In this document: piece by piece, positions 1 to 5,959 of the stretch | How the letters are laid out: every line of letters begins with the position of its first letter | Numbering within the stretch: position 1 is the first letter of the stretch | Assembly (NCBI GenBank): GCA_023434465.1 | Contig: JAEYSQ010000010.1 | Span: forward strand, 1 to 13,131 | Length of the DNA: 13,131 bases | Source: Actinomycetes bacterium | GTDB lineage: Bacteria > Actinomycetota > Thermoleophilia > Solirubrobacterales > 70-9 | Direction of reading: 5' to 3' | Notes under the pieces: generated by a model | What the model was told of the DNA's origin: nothing | What the model saw: only the letters and a program-made list of their open reading frames with translations | Databases searched by the model: none | Program-made: the position numbers and the translations under genes

Positions 1-1
1 C

Positions 2-106
2 TCGGCCAGCCTGCTTTACGGCAAGGGCGGCCAGCGGGTCGAGGCCCTCAAGTCCGGCGCCGGCCCGCTGCTCCAGGTCGGCAAGCGAATCACCAAGCGC
101 AAGTAG
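2..106 (+). CDS. C-terminal end of an unidentified protein (partial)
   Basis: An open frame enters from the left edge and ends at TAG 104-106, leaving 34 residues. The visible tail includes LLYGKGGQRVEALKSG and ends in the basic stretch GKRITKRK. I recognise no family in this fragment. It is kept as coding because the frame is open to the window edge, its codons end in G or C like those of the real genes here, and the next plus-strand gene appears to begin only 8 bp later, as in an operon. The product cannot be named without upstream sequence. Confidence 0.5.
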   Translation, partial: SASLLYGKGGQRVEALKSGAGPLLQVGKRITKRK

Positions 107-114
107 CGCCGATC

Positions 115-579
115 CTGAAGCGATTCATCGTCCTTTTTGCGCTCCTGGCCGCCGGCCTCCTGGTCGGCGCCTGGTTCGTGCTGTTCGAAGATGAGACCTC
201 CAGGCAAGGGGTCACCGGCTCGGATGAAGTCACTAGCGAGGCCTCCCGCCCGGAGAAGCCCAAACCGAAGCCGGACGAGCCGGAGCCGACTCTGCCGCCG
301 TTCGAGTGTCCTCCGGAGCTGACCAATTGTGAAGCGGCGAGCGGCCGGGTTCTCTATGTCGAAGCTGTCGATCCCGACGGCGATGGTGACGCCCACTTCG
401 TCACCCTCAGCAACCAGAGCATCACCGCGACTGCGATCACCGTCTTCGACGTCGGCAAGGACCTCCGACCGAATCCGCTACCGGGCCGGGGCGACCTGGT
501 CGGCGGCTACGGCCCGGTCTACGAAGGCTCACACGGCCAAAGGCAGATCGAAGTGATCGAGTTCCACCTCGGAAAGTAG
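115..579 (+). CDS. Small membrane-anchored hypothetical protein with extracytoplasmic C-terminal domain
   Basis: Function unknown. From the CTG at 115 the protein has 154 residues: a short basic start (LKRF), one hydrophobic segment at about residues 4-24 (a signal anchor or uncleaved signal peptide), a charged proline-rich linker at about 40-62 containing PEKPKPKPDEPEP, a Cys pair at 65 and 72 that could form a disulfide, and a compact domain at about 77-152. That domain contains DPDGDGDAHFV and GDLVGGYGPVYEG and looks all-beta, possibly OB-like (inference). The first conventional start in frame is GTG at 178, but it would remove the hydrophobic segment. I therefore prefer CTG 115, although no clear Shine-Dalgarno precedes it. 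The gene follows the upstream partial gene closely and converges on vapC with 4 bp between stop codons. Confidence 0.6.
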   Translation: MKRFIVLFALLAAGLLVGAWFVLFEDETSRQGVTGSDEVTSEASRPEKPKPKPDEPEPTLPPFECPPELTNCEAASGRVLYVEAVDPDGDGDAHFVTLSNQSITATAITVFDVGKDLRPNPLPGRGDLVGGYGPVYEGSHGQRQIEVIEFHLGK

Positions 580-583
580 AGGC

Positions 584-979
584 TCAGACCTTGATCGCCT
601 TGAGGCCGGCGACGCCGTCGAGTTGACTGAAATCATCGTCCTGCGTGTAGACCGGCAACCGGTTGGCGATGGCGGTCGCGGCAATCCAGAGATCGTTGAC
701 GTCGAAACGCCGTTCAGATTCAGCGAGATGTACACGGATAGTCGCCCAGACCGCAGCAGCGGAATCGTCGATGGGCAGAATCTCGATCTGGAGAGTTTTT
801 TCCAGGGTGGCGAGGCGAGCCGCCCTGGTGAATTCATCATTGGCCGACAGGACACCGGCCCGTAGTTCACCAACGGTCACCACCGAGATCACACCTTCGT
901 CTGGTAGCAGCGCGGAACGGATTTTGCGTCCCGTTTCAGTTGCGACCATGACGCTTGTGTCTAGAAGGCCTCTAGCCAT
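584..979 (-). CDS. vapC: PIN-domain ribonuclease toxin, VapC family
   Basis: This is a 131-residue PIN-domain protein, the usual size for a VapC toxin. Toxins of this family are Mg-dependent ribonucleases that cut tRNA, rRNA or mRNA and are held inactive by a bound antitoxin. The acidic active-site residues are all visible: Asp7 in LLDTSV, Glu38 in VGELRAG, Asp96 in NDLWIAATA, and Asp114/Asp116 in TQDDDF. The start is ATG at 977-979, which shares its A with the antitoxin stop (TGATG), so the toxin is probably coupled to antitoxin translation. The reading frame is intact. The DNA is noticeably less GC-rich than the heme operon, which fits a horizontally acquired module. The RNA target cannot be read from the sequence. 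Confidence 0.9.
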   Translation of the reverse strand: MARGLLDTSVMVATETGRKIRSALLPDEGVISVVTVGELRAGVLSANDEFTRAARLATLEKTLQIEILPIDDSAAAVWATIRVHLAESERRFDVNDLWIAATAIANRLPVYTQDDDFSQLDGVAGLKAIKV

Positions 980-1245
980 CAGGCGTAGGGATCTCGGAGG
1001 TCATCCGTCGTGCCCCCGGGCATGGACCTGAGCTCTTCTTGAAGTCCTGGATCGGCCTGCGAGGTATTCAGGAGCTCGATGAGCTCGGCTTTTGGTATCG
1101 GTCGTCGTCTTGTCGAGTGGATCGGTTCAAGTTTCGCCACGGGCTTTCCTCGCCGGGTAATCACGATCTCTTGACCATCTTCGACTTGTTTCAGCACGTC
1201 AGCCGTGTGGTTTCTCAAGTCCCGCATCGCAACTTCTACAGTCAT
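979..1245 (-). CDS. vapB: Antitoxin of the Phd/YefM type, partner of the PIN toxin
   Basis: This 88-residue protein lies directly upstream of the PIN toxin. Its N-terminal half (residues 1-42) has the Phd/YefM pattern: MTVEVAMRDLRNHT, then VLKQVEDGQEIVITRRGKPVAKLEP. In this family that half dimerises and binds DNA, while the C-terminal half (about 43-88, including ELIELLN and ending DDLRDPYA) wraps the toxin. In-frame upstream ATGs at 1269 and 1278 would add 8 or 11 residues. I prefer ATG 1245 because the conserved domain begins there and a weak promoter candidate overlaps the upstream starts. By family precedent the pair is probably autoregulated at the promoter between it and ccmA. Calling it VapB follows its partner; the fold is Phd rather than AbrB. 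Confidence 0.85.
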   Translation of the reverse strand: MTVEVAMRDLRNHTADVLKQVEDGQEIVITRRGKPVAKLEPIHSTRRRPIPKAELIELLNTSQADPGLQEELRSMPGGTTDDLRDPYA

Positions 1246-1273
1246 TGCACAATCGTAGCGTTCAATCATTAAT

Positions 1274-1304
1274 TCCATACGGATCTAAGTCCAGGCCGGT
1301 CCAA
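1274..1304 (-). promoter_or_regulatory. Weak candidate promoter for the toxin-antitoxin pair
   Basis: Read on the minus strand, TTGGAC (1304-1299) and TATGGA (1279-1274) resemble -35 and -10 elements, separated by 19 bp, longer than the usual 17. Transcription would begin near 1267, giving a short leader before the antitoxin ATG at 1245 and excluding the ATG at 1278. An alternative pairing is TGGACT with AATGAT 17 bp further downstream. This is sequence resemblance only. Confidence 0.25.
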
Positions 1305-1328
1305 ACTCGCCCCCATAACGGGGTGGTT

Positions 1329-1355
1329 CCTTCAGTCGAACGAAGTGGTTGAAGG
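1329..1355. repeat. Imperfect inverted repeat upstream of ccmA
   Basis: CCTTCA at 1329-1334 and its reverse complement TGAAGG at 1350-1355 flank a 15-base spacer containing GTCGAACGAAGTGG. It could be an operator for a dimeric regulator of the ccm-hem operon or a weak stem-loop. It is too short to be sure that it is not chance. Confidence 0.3.
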
Positions 1356-1410
1356 CGTCATTCGCTGCTGAGCGGGTGGATCAATCGGGATCCGTGGGAA
1401 ACTGCGCCGA

Positions 1411-2103
1411 ATGGCTGATGGGTCTGAAATTGCGATTCGGCTGAGGGGTCTCGGCCGTGATTACGGGGACCGGCCGGCCCTCGAAGGGGTCGATCTCGAC
1501 CTGCCCGCCGGGGCCTCTTTGGCGGTGCTCGGGCCAAACGGTTCGGGCAAGAGCACCCTGCTGCGGGTGCTGGCCGCGCTGCTGCGGCCAAGCCGGGGCG
1601 AAGTCTCGGTGCTTGGTTGCTCGCTGCCGGACGATTCCTGGAAGCTGCGCGGCCGGATCGGCTATCTCGGCCACGAACCGCTGCTTTACGAGGATCTGAC
1701 CGGCCGCGAAAACCTTGAATTTCAGGCCCGTCTCTACGGACTGAAGGCATCCGAGGCGAAGGCCCGGATCGAGGCGGACCTCGATCGGCTCGGGATGAGC
1801 CGGCGGGCGGACTACCGGGTCAGCGACTACTCGGCCGGCATGAAGCAGCGAATCGCGATCTGCCGGGCGGTACTCCACCGGCCCTCGCTGCTCCTGCTCG
1901 ACGAGCCCGATTCCAACCTCGACCCGGATGGCCGCGAGGCCGCCCGGACGATGATCGGCCGGCCAGACGAGCTCGAATGGCAGGCGGAGGAGGCGGTAAC
2001 CCGGATCGCGGTTTCCCACGAGCCGGAGAAGGCCCGGACCGAGGCCGATCAGGTGCTCGAACTGACGATCGGCGGAGCGGCCGCCACCCGGGTCGGAACA
2101 TGA
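1411..2103 (+). CDS. ccmA: Heme exporter ATP-binding protein CcmA
   Basis: This is a 230-residue ABC ATPase, the usual size for CcmA. CcmA is the cytoplasmic ATPase of the CcmABCD complex, which drives release of the heme-charged chaperone CcmE during System I cytochrome c maturation. Visible motifs are Walker A GPNGSGKST (41-49), GYLGHEPLLYEDLTGRENL around the Q-loop position (84-102), signature YSAGMKQR (140-147), Walker B LLLLDEP (160-166), D-loop SNLD (168-171) and the H-loop histidine in AVSHEP (His203). The assignment to CcmA rather than another ABC ATPase rests on the adjacent ccmB, ccmC and ccmD genes. The start is ATG 1411, the first gene of the train, and the stop overlaps ccmB in ATGA. 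Confidence 0.92.
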   Translation: MADGSEIAIRLRGLGRDYGDRPALEGVDLDLPAGASLAVLGPNGSGKSTLLRVLAALLRPSRGEVSVLGCSLPDDSWKLRGRIGYLGHEPLLYEDLTGRENLEFQARLYGLKASEAKARIEADLDRLGMSRRADYRVSDYSAGMKQRIAICRAVLHRPSLLLLDEPDSNLDPDGREAARTMIGRPDELEWQAEEAVTRIAVSHEPEKARTEADQVLELTIGGAAATRVGT

Positions 2104-2780
2104 CTTCCTTTACACAGGCATTCGCGGCGATCGTCGCCAAGGACCTCCGCACCGAACTCAGGACGATGCGTTCGCTGCCTGCAATGGTCCTCTTTGCGGT
2201 GACGACCTTCATCATCTTCCGCTTTGGTCTCGACCGTACCGCCCTCTCGGGCAGCCTCGCTTCCGGGGTGGTCTGGACCACGTTGTTGTTCGCCGCGGTG
2301 CTTGGCATCAACCGGATCTTCCTGCCGGAGCGCGAGGAAGGCGGCTTCGACGCCTTCCGGCTGGCGCCGGTCGACCGGCCGGTCCTCTTTGCCGCCAAGG
2401 CCAGCGTCCTCTTCCTCTATCTCGCGGTACTGGAAGTGATCGTCGTCCCGGTCTTCGCGGTCTTCTTTCTGAATGACTTTTCCGGCCTGTTGCCGATGAT
2501 CCTGGTCCTGCTGCTTACCAACCTCGGCTTTGCGTCACTCGGGACGCTGATCTCTTCGATGGCGGTCAATTCGAGGGCCCGCGACCTGCTGGTGCCGCTT
2601 TTGTTGCTGCCCCTGGTGGTGCCGCTGATGATCGCGGCGACCGGCGCGACCGCGCCGCTGCTCGAATCGGGCGGTGCGTCTTATGACAAGTTCGGAACAT
2701 GGCTGCTGGTGCTTGGTCTATACGATGGGATCTTCTGTCTAGTCGGTTATGCCGTTTTCGACTTCCTTCTCGAGGACTAA
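2100..2780 (+). CDS. ccmB: Heme exporter membrane protein CcmB
   Basis: CcmB is the integral membrane partner of the CcmA ATPase in the cytoplasmic-membrane CcmABCD complex. The 226-residue length matches the family (about 220). It begins MTSFTQAFAAIVAKDLRTEL, a typical CcmB start, followed by about six hydrophobic segments, roughly at 27-41, 52-74, 96-123, 128-152, 162-184 and 199-223. The stretch REEGGFDAFRLAP (79-90) after the second segment is the cytoplasmic loop characteristic of CcmB. The start is ATG 2100, overlapping the ccmA stop. An open frame continues further upstream inside ccmA, but it has no CcmB-like sequence. The next gene begins 23 bp after the stop, the largest gap in the train. 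Confidence 0.9.
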   Translation: MTSFTQAFAAIVAKDLRTELRTMRSLPAMVLFAVTTFIIFRFGLDRTALSGSLASGVVWTTLLFAAVLGINRIFLPEREEGGFDAFRLAPVDRPVLFAAKASVLFLYLAVLEVIVVPVFAVFFLNDFSGLLPMILVLLLTNLGFASLGTLISSMAVNSRARDLLVPLLLLPLVVPLMIAATGATAPLLESGGASYDKFGTWLLVLGLYDGIFCLVGYAVFDFLLED

Positions 2781-2803
2781 GAGCGGCACCGGGCGGAACT
2801 GAA

Positions 2804-3556
2804 ATGTCGGGACGCGGTCTGAAACAACTTTCGATTCTCACGGTGCTGGCCATGCTGGCCGGTCTCGTCCTGGTTTTTTTCTGGGTCCCGATGGACGAGG
2901 TCGAGGGTTTCCGCCAAAAGGTCTTCTATCTCCACGTACCGCTGGCGATCGTGGCGCTGGTCGGTTTCATGGCTGGCGGGGTCGAGGGGTTCCGGCACCT
3001 GCGCTCCAACGACCGCCGGCATGACGCGAATTCGTATGTCTTCATCCACCTCTCGGTGATCTTCGGGGTGGCGGTCCTGATCACCGGCATGCTCTGGGCC
3101 AAGGCGTCCTGGGGCCACTACTGGGTCTGGGACGAGCCGACCCTGGTCAGCTTCCTGATCGTCTTCCTCCTTTACTGCACCTACTACCCGTTCCGGTACG
3201 CGATCGAGGACCGTGACCGCCAGGCGCGCTACGCCTCGGTTTTCGCGATCACCGCGGGCGCCTTCGTGCCCCTCAACTTCATGGCCGTGCGCATGGCCGA
3301 AAGTCTGATCCATCCCCGCGTCTTCGCGACCAGCCAGGGCGGACTGCCCGACTCGATGATGCTCACCTTCCTGGTCATGCTCGTCGCCTTCGGCCTGCTC
3401 TGGGTGACGCTGGTCAAGCTGGAACTGCTCGGCAAGCAGACTTCCGGTCAGGTTTCGAAGCTCAGGCGCACCCTCGAAGCGGAGGGGCTCACCAGCTCGT
3501 CCGGCCCGGACGGCAGCGTCGGCCGTCGCATCGCCCCCAACCTGGAGTCCCGATAA
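2804..3556 (+). CDS. ccmC: Heme-handling membrane protein CcmC
   Basis: CcmC belongs to the heme handling protein family and attaches heme to the chaperone CcmE on the outer face of the membrane. This 250-residue protein has about six membrane segments and the tryptophan-rich heme motif WGHYWVWD at 103-110. The two expected heme-ligand histidines appear as His44 in LHVP and His170 in LIHP. The residues after the tryptophan motif (EPTLVS) differ from the usual ARLTS-like sequence. A soluble tail of about 38 residues, rich in Ser and Gly, follows the last membrane segment. The start is ATG 2804 with GGCGG about 9 bp before it; longer in-frame starts would add a non-conserved Arg-rich leader inside ccmB. 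The stop abuts ccmD with no gap. Confidence 0.9.
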   Translation: MSGRGLKQLSILTVLAMLAGLVLVFFWVPMDEVEGFRQKVFYLHVPLAIVALVGFMAGGVEGFRHLRSNDRRHDANSYVFIHLSVIFGVAVLITGMLWAKASWGHYWVWDEPTLVSFLIVFLLYCTYYPFRYAIEDRDRQARYASVFAITAGAFVPLNFMAVRMAESLIHPRVFATSQGGLPDSMMLTFLVMLVAFGLLWVTLVKLELLGKQTSGQVSKLRRTLEAEGLTSSSGPDGSVGRRIAPNLESR

Positions 3557-3769
3557 ATGTCTGATGTCCTGCCCGGTGATGCCGGTTACGTCTTCGCCGC
3601 CTACATGGTCTTCCTCATCCTGCTGCTCGTTTACCTCGGCATCCTCGGGGTGAAGTTTCAGCGGGTGAACCGCGAGATCACCAAGTTGGCCGAAGAAGTC
3701 GAATCCGGTCGTGCCCAGGCGCCGACCAGTCCGGCGGAGGCCGGAACCAAAGAGCCGACCAGTGTCTGA
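3557..3769 (+). CDS. ccmD: CcmD-like single-span membrane protein
   Basis: This 70-residue protein has one hydrophobic span at about 11-32 (including YMVFLILLLVYLGILGVKF), a charged, probably helical segment (QRVNREITKLAEEVES, 35-50) and an unstructured Pro/Ala/Thr tail. This matches CcmD, the small subunit that stabilises CcmC and helps release heme-loaded CcmE. CcmD proteins are poorly conserved, so the call rests on size, topology and position directly after ccmC (TAA immediately followed by ATG). Its last eight bases overlap the start of hemA. Confidence 0.8.
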   Translation: MSDVLPGDAGYVFAAYMVFLILLLVYLGILGVKFQRVNREITKLAEEVESGRAQAPTSPAEAGTKEPTSV

Positions 3770-5093
3770 ACTTCTCGCACTCGGGCTCTCTCACAAGACG
3801 GCGCCGCTCGAGCTGCGCGAACGTCTTGCTCTGCCCGAGGGCCGCGCCGCCCGGCTGATGGCCGAGCTCACGGCCTCAGGTGACGCCTCCGAAGCGACCG
3901 CGATCTCGACCTGCAACCGGACCGAGATCTACGTCTTCTCGCATGATCCGGTGGTCGCCGAATCGAGCATCCTGTCCGCTCTGGCCAGCCAGAGTGAAAC
4001 CAGCCCGACCGAACTGGCCGGGCACCTCTACTCGCTGCGCGGTTCCGACGCCGCGCGTCACGTTTTCCGGGTCACGGCCGGCCTCGACTCGATGATCATC
4101 GGCGAATCCGAGATTCAGGGCCAGGTCAAGCGGGCCCACGAGCTGGCGCTGGTCGAAGGCGTTTCCGGTCCGATTCTCAACCGGCTCTTCCGTGGTGCCC
4201 TCGCCGCAGGCGGCCGGGCCCGCAACGAAACCGGGATCAGCCGCACCGGAGTTTCGATGGCTTCGGTCGCGGTCGATCAGGCGACCCGCGCGATCGGTGA
4301 CGTAGCCGATCGCCGGGCTTTGATCATCGGCGCGGGCGAGACCTCGGAGCTGGTCGCGGGCGCGCTCCGGGCTCGCGGAACCGAGAGCGTGTTCGTCGCC
4401 AACCGGCACCTCGAGAAAGCCTGCGACCTGGCCCAGCGCTTTGGCGGTACTGCCGCGCCGCTGACCGAACTCGGCGATCAGGTAGCCGAAGCCGACCTCG
4501 TCGTCTCGGCGACCATGTCTCCCCATCACCTGATCGACCGGGAGCTCCTTGAGCCGATCATGGACGCGCGGGGGCAGCGTCCTCTCTTCCTGGTCGACCT
4601 GGCGGTACCAAGGGACATCGACCCACGGGTCCGTGACCTGCCGGGTGTGACCCTGACCGACGTCGACGAACTCCAGGTGACTGTTGCCCGCAACCTCGGA
4701 CGCCGGGAATCCGAAGCCCGGCGGGTCGAACATGTGGTCGCCGACGAACTCGAACTGTTCGAACGCTGGATGGAGTCGCTGGAAGTGATGCCGGTGATCG
4801 TCGGGCTCCGGGAAAAGGCCGACGAAATCGTCACCCGGGTGCTCTCCGAGAACGAAGGTCGCTGGGAGAAGTTGAGCGAAGAAGACCGCCGGCGGGTCGA
4901 AACCCTGGCCCGGACGATCGCCGGACGCATGCTCCACGAACCGACCCTCCGTCTCAAGGACATCGCCGGCACCGACGAATCCTTCGAAGTACTCGCAACC
5001 GTGCGCGACCTGTTCGGTCTCGACGCCAGCACCGACCCCGGTGACGGCGAGGTGGCGACCGTGACGCCGATCCGCCGGGAAGGCAAGTCCTGA
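3762..5093 (+). CDS. hemA: Glutamyl-tRNA reductase
   Basis: HemA reduces glutamyl-tRNA(Glu) with NADPH to glutamate-1-semialdehyde, the first committed and usually rate-limiting step of C5-pathway tetrapyrrole synthesis. The 443-residue protein shows all family signatures: GLSHKTAPLELRE near the N-terminus, the catalytic cysteine in STCNRTEIY (Cys51), His100 in ARHVFRVTAGLDS, GESEIQGQVKRA (114-125), the NADPH-binding GAGETSELVA (190-199), LFLVDLAVPRDIDP, and a C-terminal helical dimerisation domain. The start is GTG 3762, which gives the conserved SELLALGLSHK; longer in-frame starts add only an Arg/Pro-rich stretch read out of frame through ccmD. It overlaps ccmD by 8 bp and runs into hemC in CTGA. 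Placing it behind a CcmC-type protein recalls Bacillus hemA-hemX. Confidence 0.95.
   Translation: MSELLALGLSHKTAPLELRERLALPEGRAARLMAELTASGDASEATAISTCNRTEIYVFSHDPVVAESSILSALASQSETSPTELAGHLYSLRGSDAARHVFRVTAGLDSMIIGESEIQGQVKRAHELALVEGVSGPILNRLFRGALAAGGRARNETGISRTGVSMASVAVDQATRAIGDVADRRALIIGAGETSELVAGALRARGTESVFVANRHLEKACDLAQRFGGTAAPLTELGDQVAEADLVVSATMSPHHLIDRELLEPIMDARGQRPLFLVDLAVPRDIDPRVRDLPGVTLTDVDELQVTVARNLGRRESEARRVEHVVADELELFERWMESLEVMPVIVGLREKADEIVTRVLSENEGRWEKLSEEDRRRVETLARTIAGRMLHEPTLRLKDIAGTDESFEVLATVRDLFGLDASTDPGDGEVATVTPIRREGKS
5077..5083 (+). promoter_or_regulatory. Shine-Dalgarno sequence that fixes the CTG start of hemC
   Basis: GGGAAGG lies six bases before CTG 5090, a near-ideal spacing for a ribosome binding site. 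It sits inside the end of hemA. The next conventional in-frame start (ATG 5303) would remove conserved N-terminal sequence, so this site supports initiation at the CTG. Confidence 0.7.
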
Positions 5094-5959
5094 GGGTCGC
5101 AACCCGTTCGAGTGCTCTGGCGCTCGCCCAGGCGGGACATGTCGCCGAGGCACTCGGCCCGGGCGCCGAGCTGGTCGAAGTCTCCGCCGACCCGCCGCCG
5201 GAGACAAACGACAAGGAACGCTTTACCCGTTCGGTCGAACAGCTGATTCTCGAAGGCGGAGCAGAAGCTGGAGTCCACTCGGCGAAGGACCTGCCGGGCG
5301 AGATGACCGCGGGACTTGCGATCGGGGCGGTGCCGGCGCGGGTCGACCCGCGTGACGCCTGGATCGGTCCGGGGGACTCGATTCAGGGAGTCCCCGAAGG
5401 GGCGAGAGTCGGCACGGCCAGCTTGAGGCGCCGGGCTCAGCTTAGGGCCCTTCGGCCGGACCTCGAGATGGTCGAGTTGCGGGGCAACGTCGATACGCGG
5501 CTTCGAAAGCTCCGGGAAGGCGAGGCGGACGCGCTGGTCCTCGCCGTGGCCGGCCTCGAACGATTGGGCCGCACCGATGTCATCTCGTTCGTTTTTGACG
5601 AGTCGGAGCTGACCCCGGCCGCCGGGCAGGGTGCGCTGGTGGTTCAGACGCGATCCGGCAGGGAATCCGAGGTCGCCGCAATCGGTGACCAGGAATCCAT
5701 GACCCGCCTCCTGGCCGAGCGGGCGGCGGTGGTCGGCCTGAACGCCGACTGTTCGAGCCCGGTCGGGATCCACGCCCGGTTCGAAGGCGGGCTGCTGGCC
5801 CTCGAAGGGTTTGTCGGGCGATCCGACGGGTCGGTCTGGATCCGCGACCGGGTGGAAGGAGACCCCGCCCGTCCCGAGTCGCTGGGGCGCGAGCTGGCCG
5901 ACCGGATGCTCCGGGCCGGAGCCACGGAAGTGATGGCCGGCTCTACCCTGTCTGACTGA
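5090..5959 (+). CDS. hemC: Porphobilinogen deaminase (hydroxymethylbilane synthase)
   Basis: HemC joins four porphobilinogens into hydroxymethylbilane using a covalently bound dipyrromethane primer. From CTG 5090 it has 289 residues and begins LRVATRSSALALAQAG, which aligns with the canonical HemC N-terminus so that CTG takes the place of Met or lies just inside it. Other hallmarks are VHSAKDLP (62-69) with the catalytic aspartate Asp67, GTASLRRRAQL (108-118), ELRGNVDTRL (129-138), LAVAGLERLG (151-160), PAAGQGAL (176-183) and the cofactor cysteine Cys221 in NADCSSPVGI. ATG 5303 would cut off 71 residues, including Asp67. The usual Gly-rich KGLF loop is replaced by a stretch about seven residues shorter, SADPPPETNDKERF. 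Overlaps: CTGA with hemA and TGATG with cobA/hemD. Confidence 0.93.
   Translation: MRVATRSSALALAQAGHVAEALGPGAELVEVSADPPPETNDKERFTRSVEQLILEGGAEAGVHSAKDLPGEMTAGLAIGAVPARVDPRDAWIGPGDSIQGVPEGARVGTASLRRRAQLRALRPDLEMVELRGNVDTRLRKLREGEADALVLAVAGLERLGRTDVISFVFDESELTPAAGQGALVVQTRSGRESEVAAIGDQESMTRLLAERAAVVGLNADCSSPVGIHARFEGGLLALEGFVGRSDGSVWIRDRVEGDPARPESLGRELADRMLRAGATEVMAGSTLSD

Larger units (their letters stand above)
1246..1410. other. Divergent intergenic region between vapB and ccmA
   Basis: These 165 bp separate the leftward toxin-antitoxin pair from the rightward ccm-hem train, so they should hold both promoters. The region is less GC-rich toward the vapB side. It contains two small hairpin candidates: CCCC/GGGG around ATAAC at 1311-1323, and CCTTCA/TGAAGG at 1329-1355. 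I find no convincing -35/-10 pair on the plus strand for ccmA. A weak Shine-Dalgarno-like GGGAA sits at 1396-1400, 10 bp before the ccmA ATG. No tRNA or attachment-site duplication was seen. Confidence 0.6.

Noticed and set aside
580..583. Possible bidirectional terminator between the converging hypothetical gene and the toxin
   Set aside because: Only four bases separate the two stop codons and no GC-rich hairpin with a T tract is present around them.
961..975. CTAGA-AGGCC-TCTAG inverted repeat just inside the toxin gene
   Set aside because: It encodes conserved residues of the toxin N-terminus (ARGLLD) and lies downstream of the antitoxin rather than at the operon promoter, so it is probably fortuitous.
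1246..1410. Riboswitch or tRNA in the intergenic region
   Set aside because: The two short stems do not form a cloverleaf or any riboswitch pattern that I recognise, and the region before ccmA is short.
3876..5207. 443-codon minus-strand frame antisense to hemA
   Set aside because: Low-complexity translation with no recognisable domain; it is a shadow of hemA.
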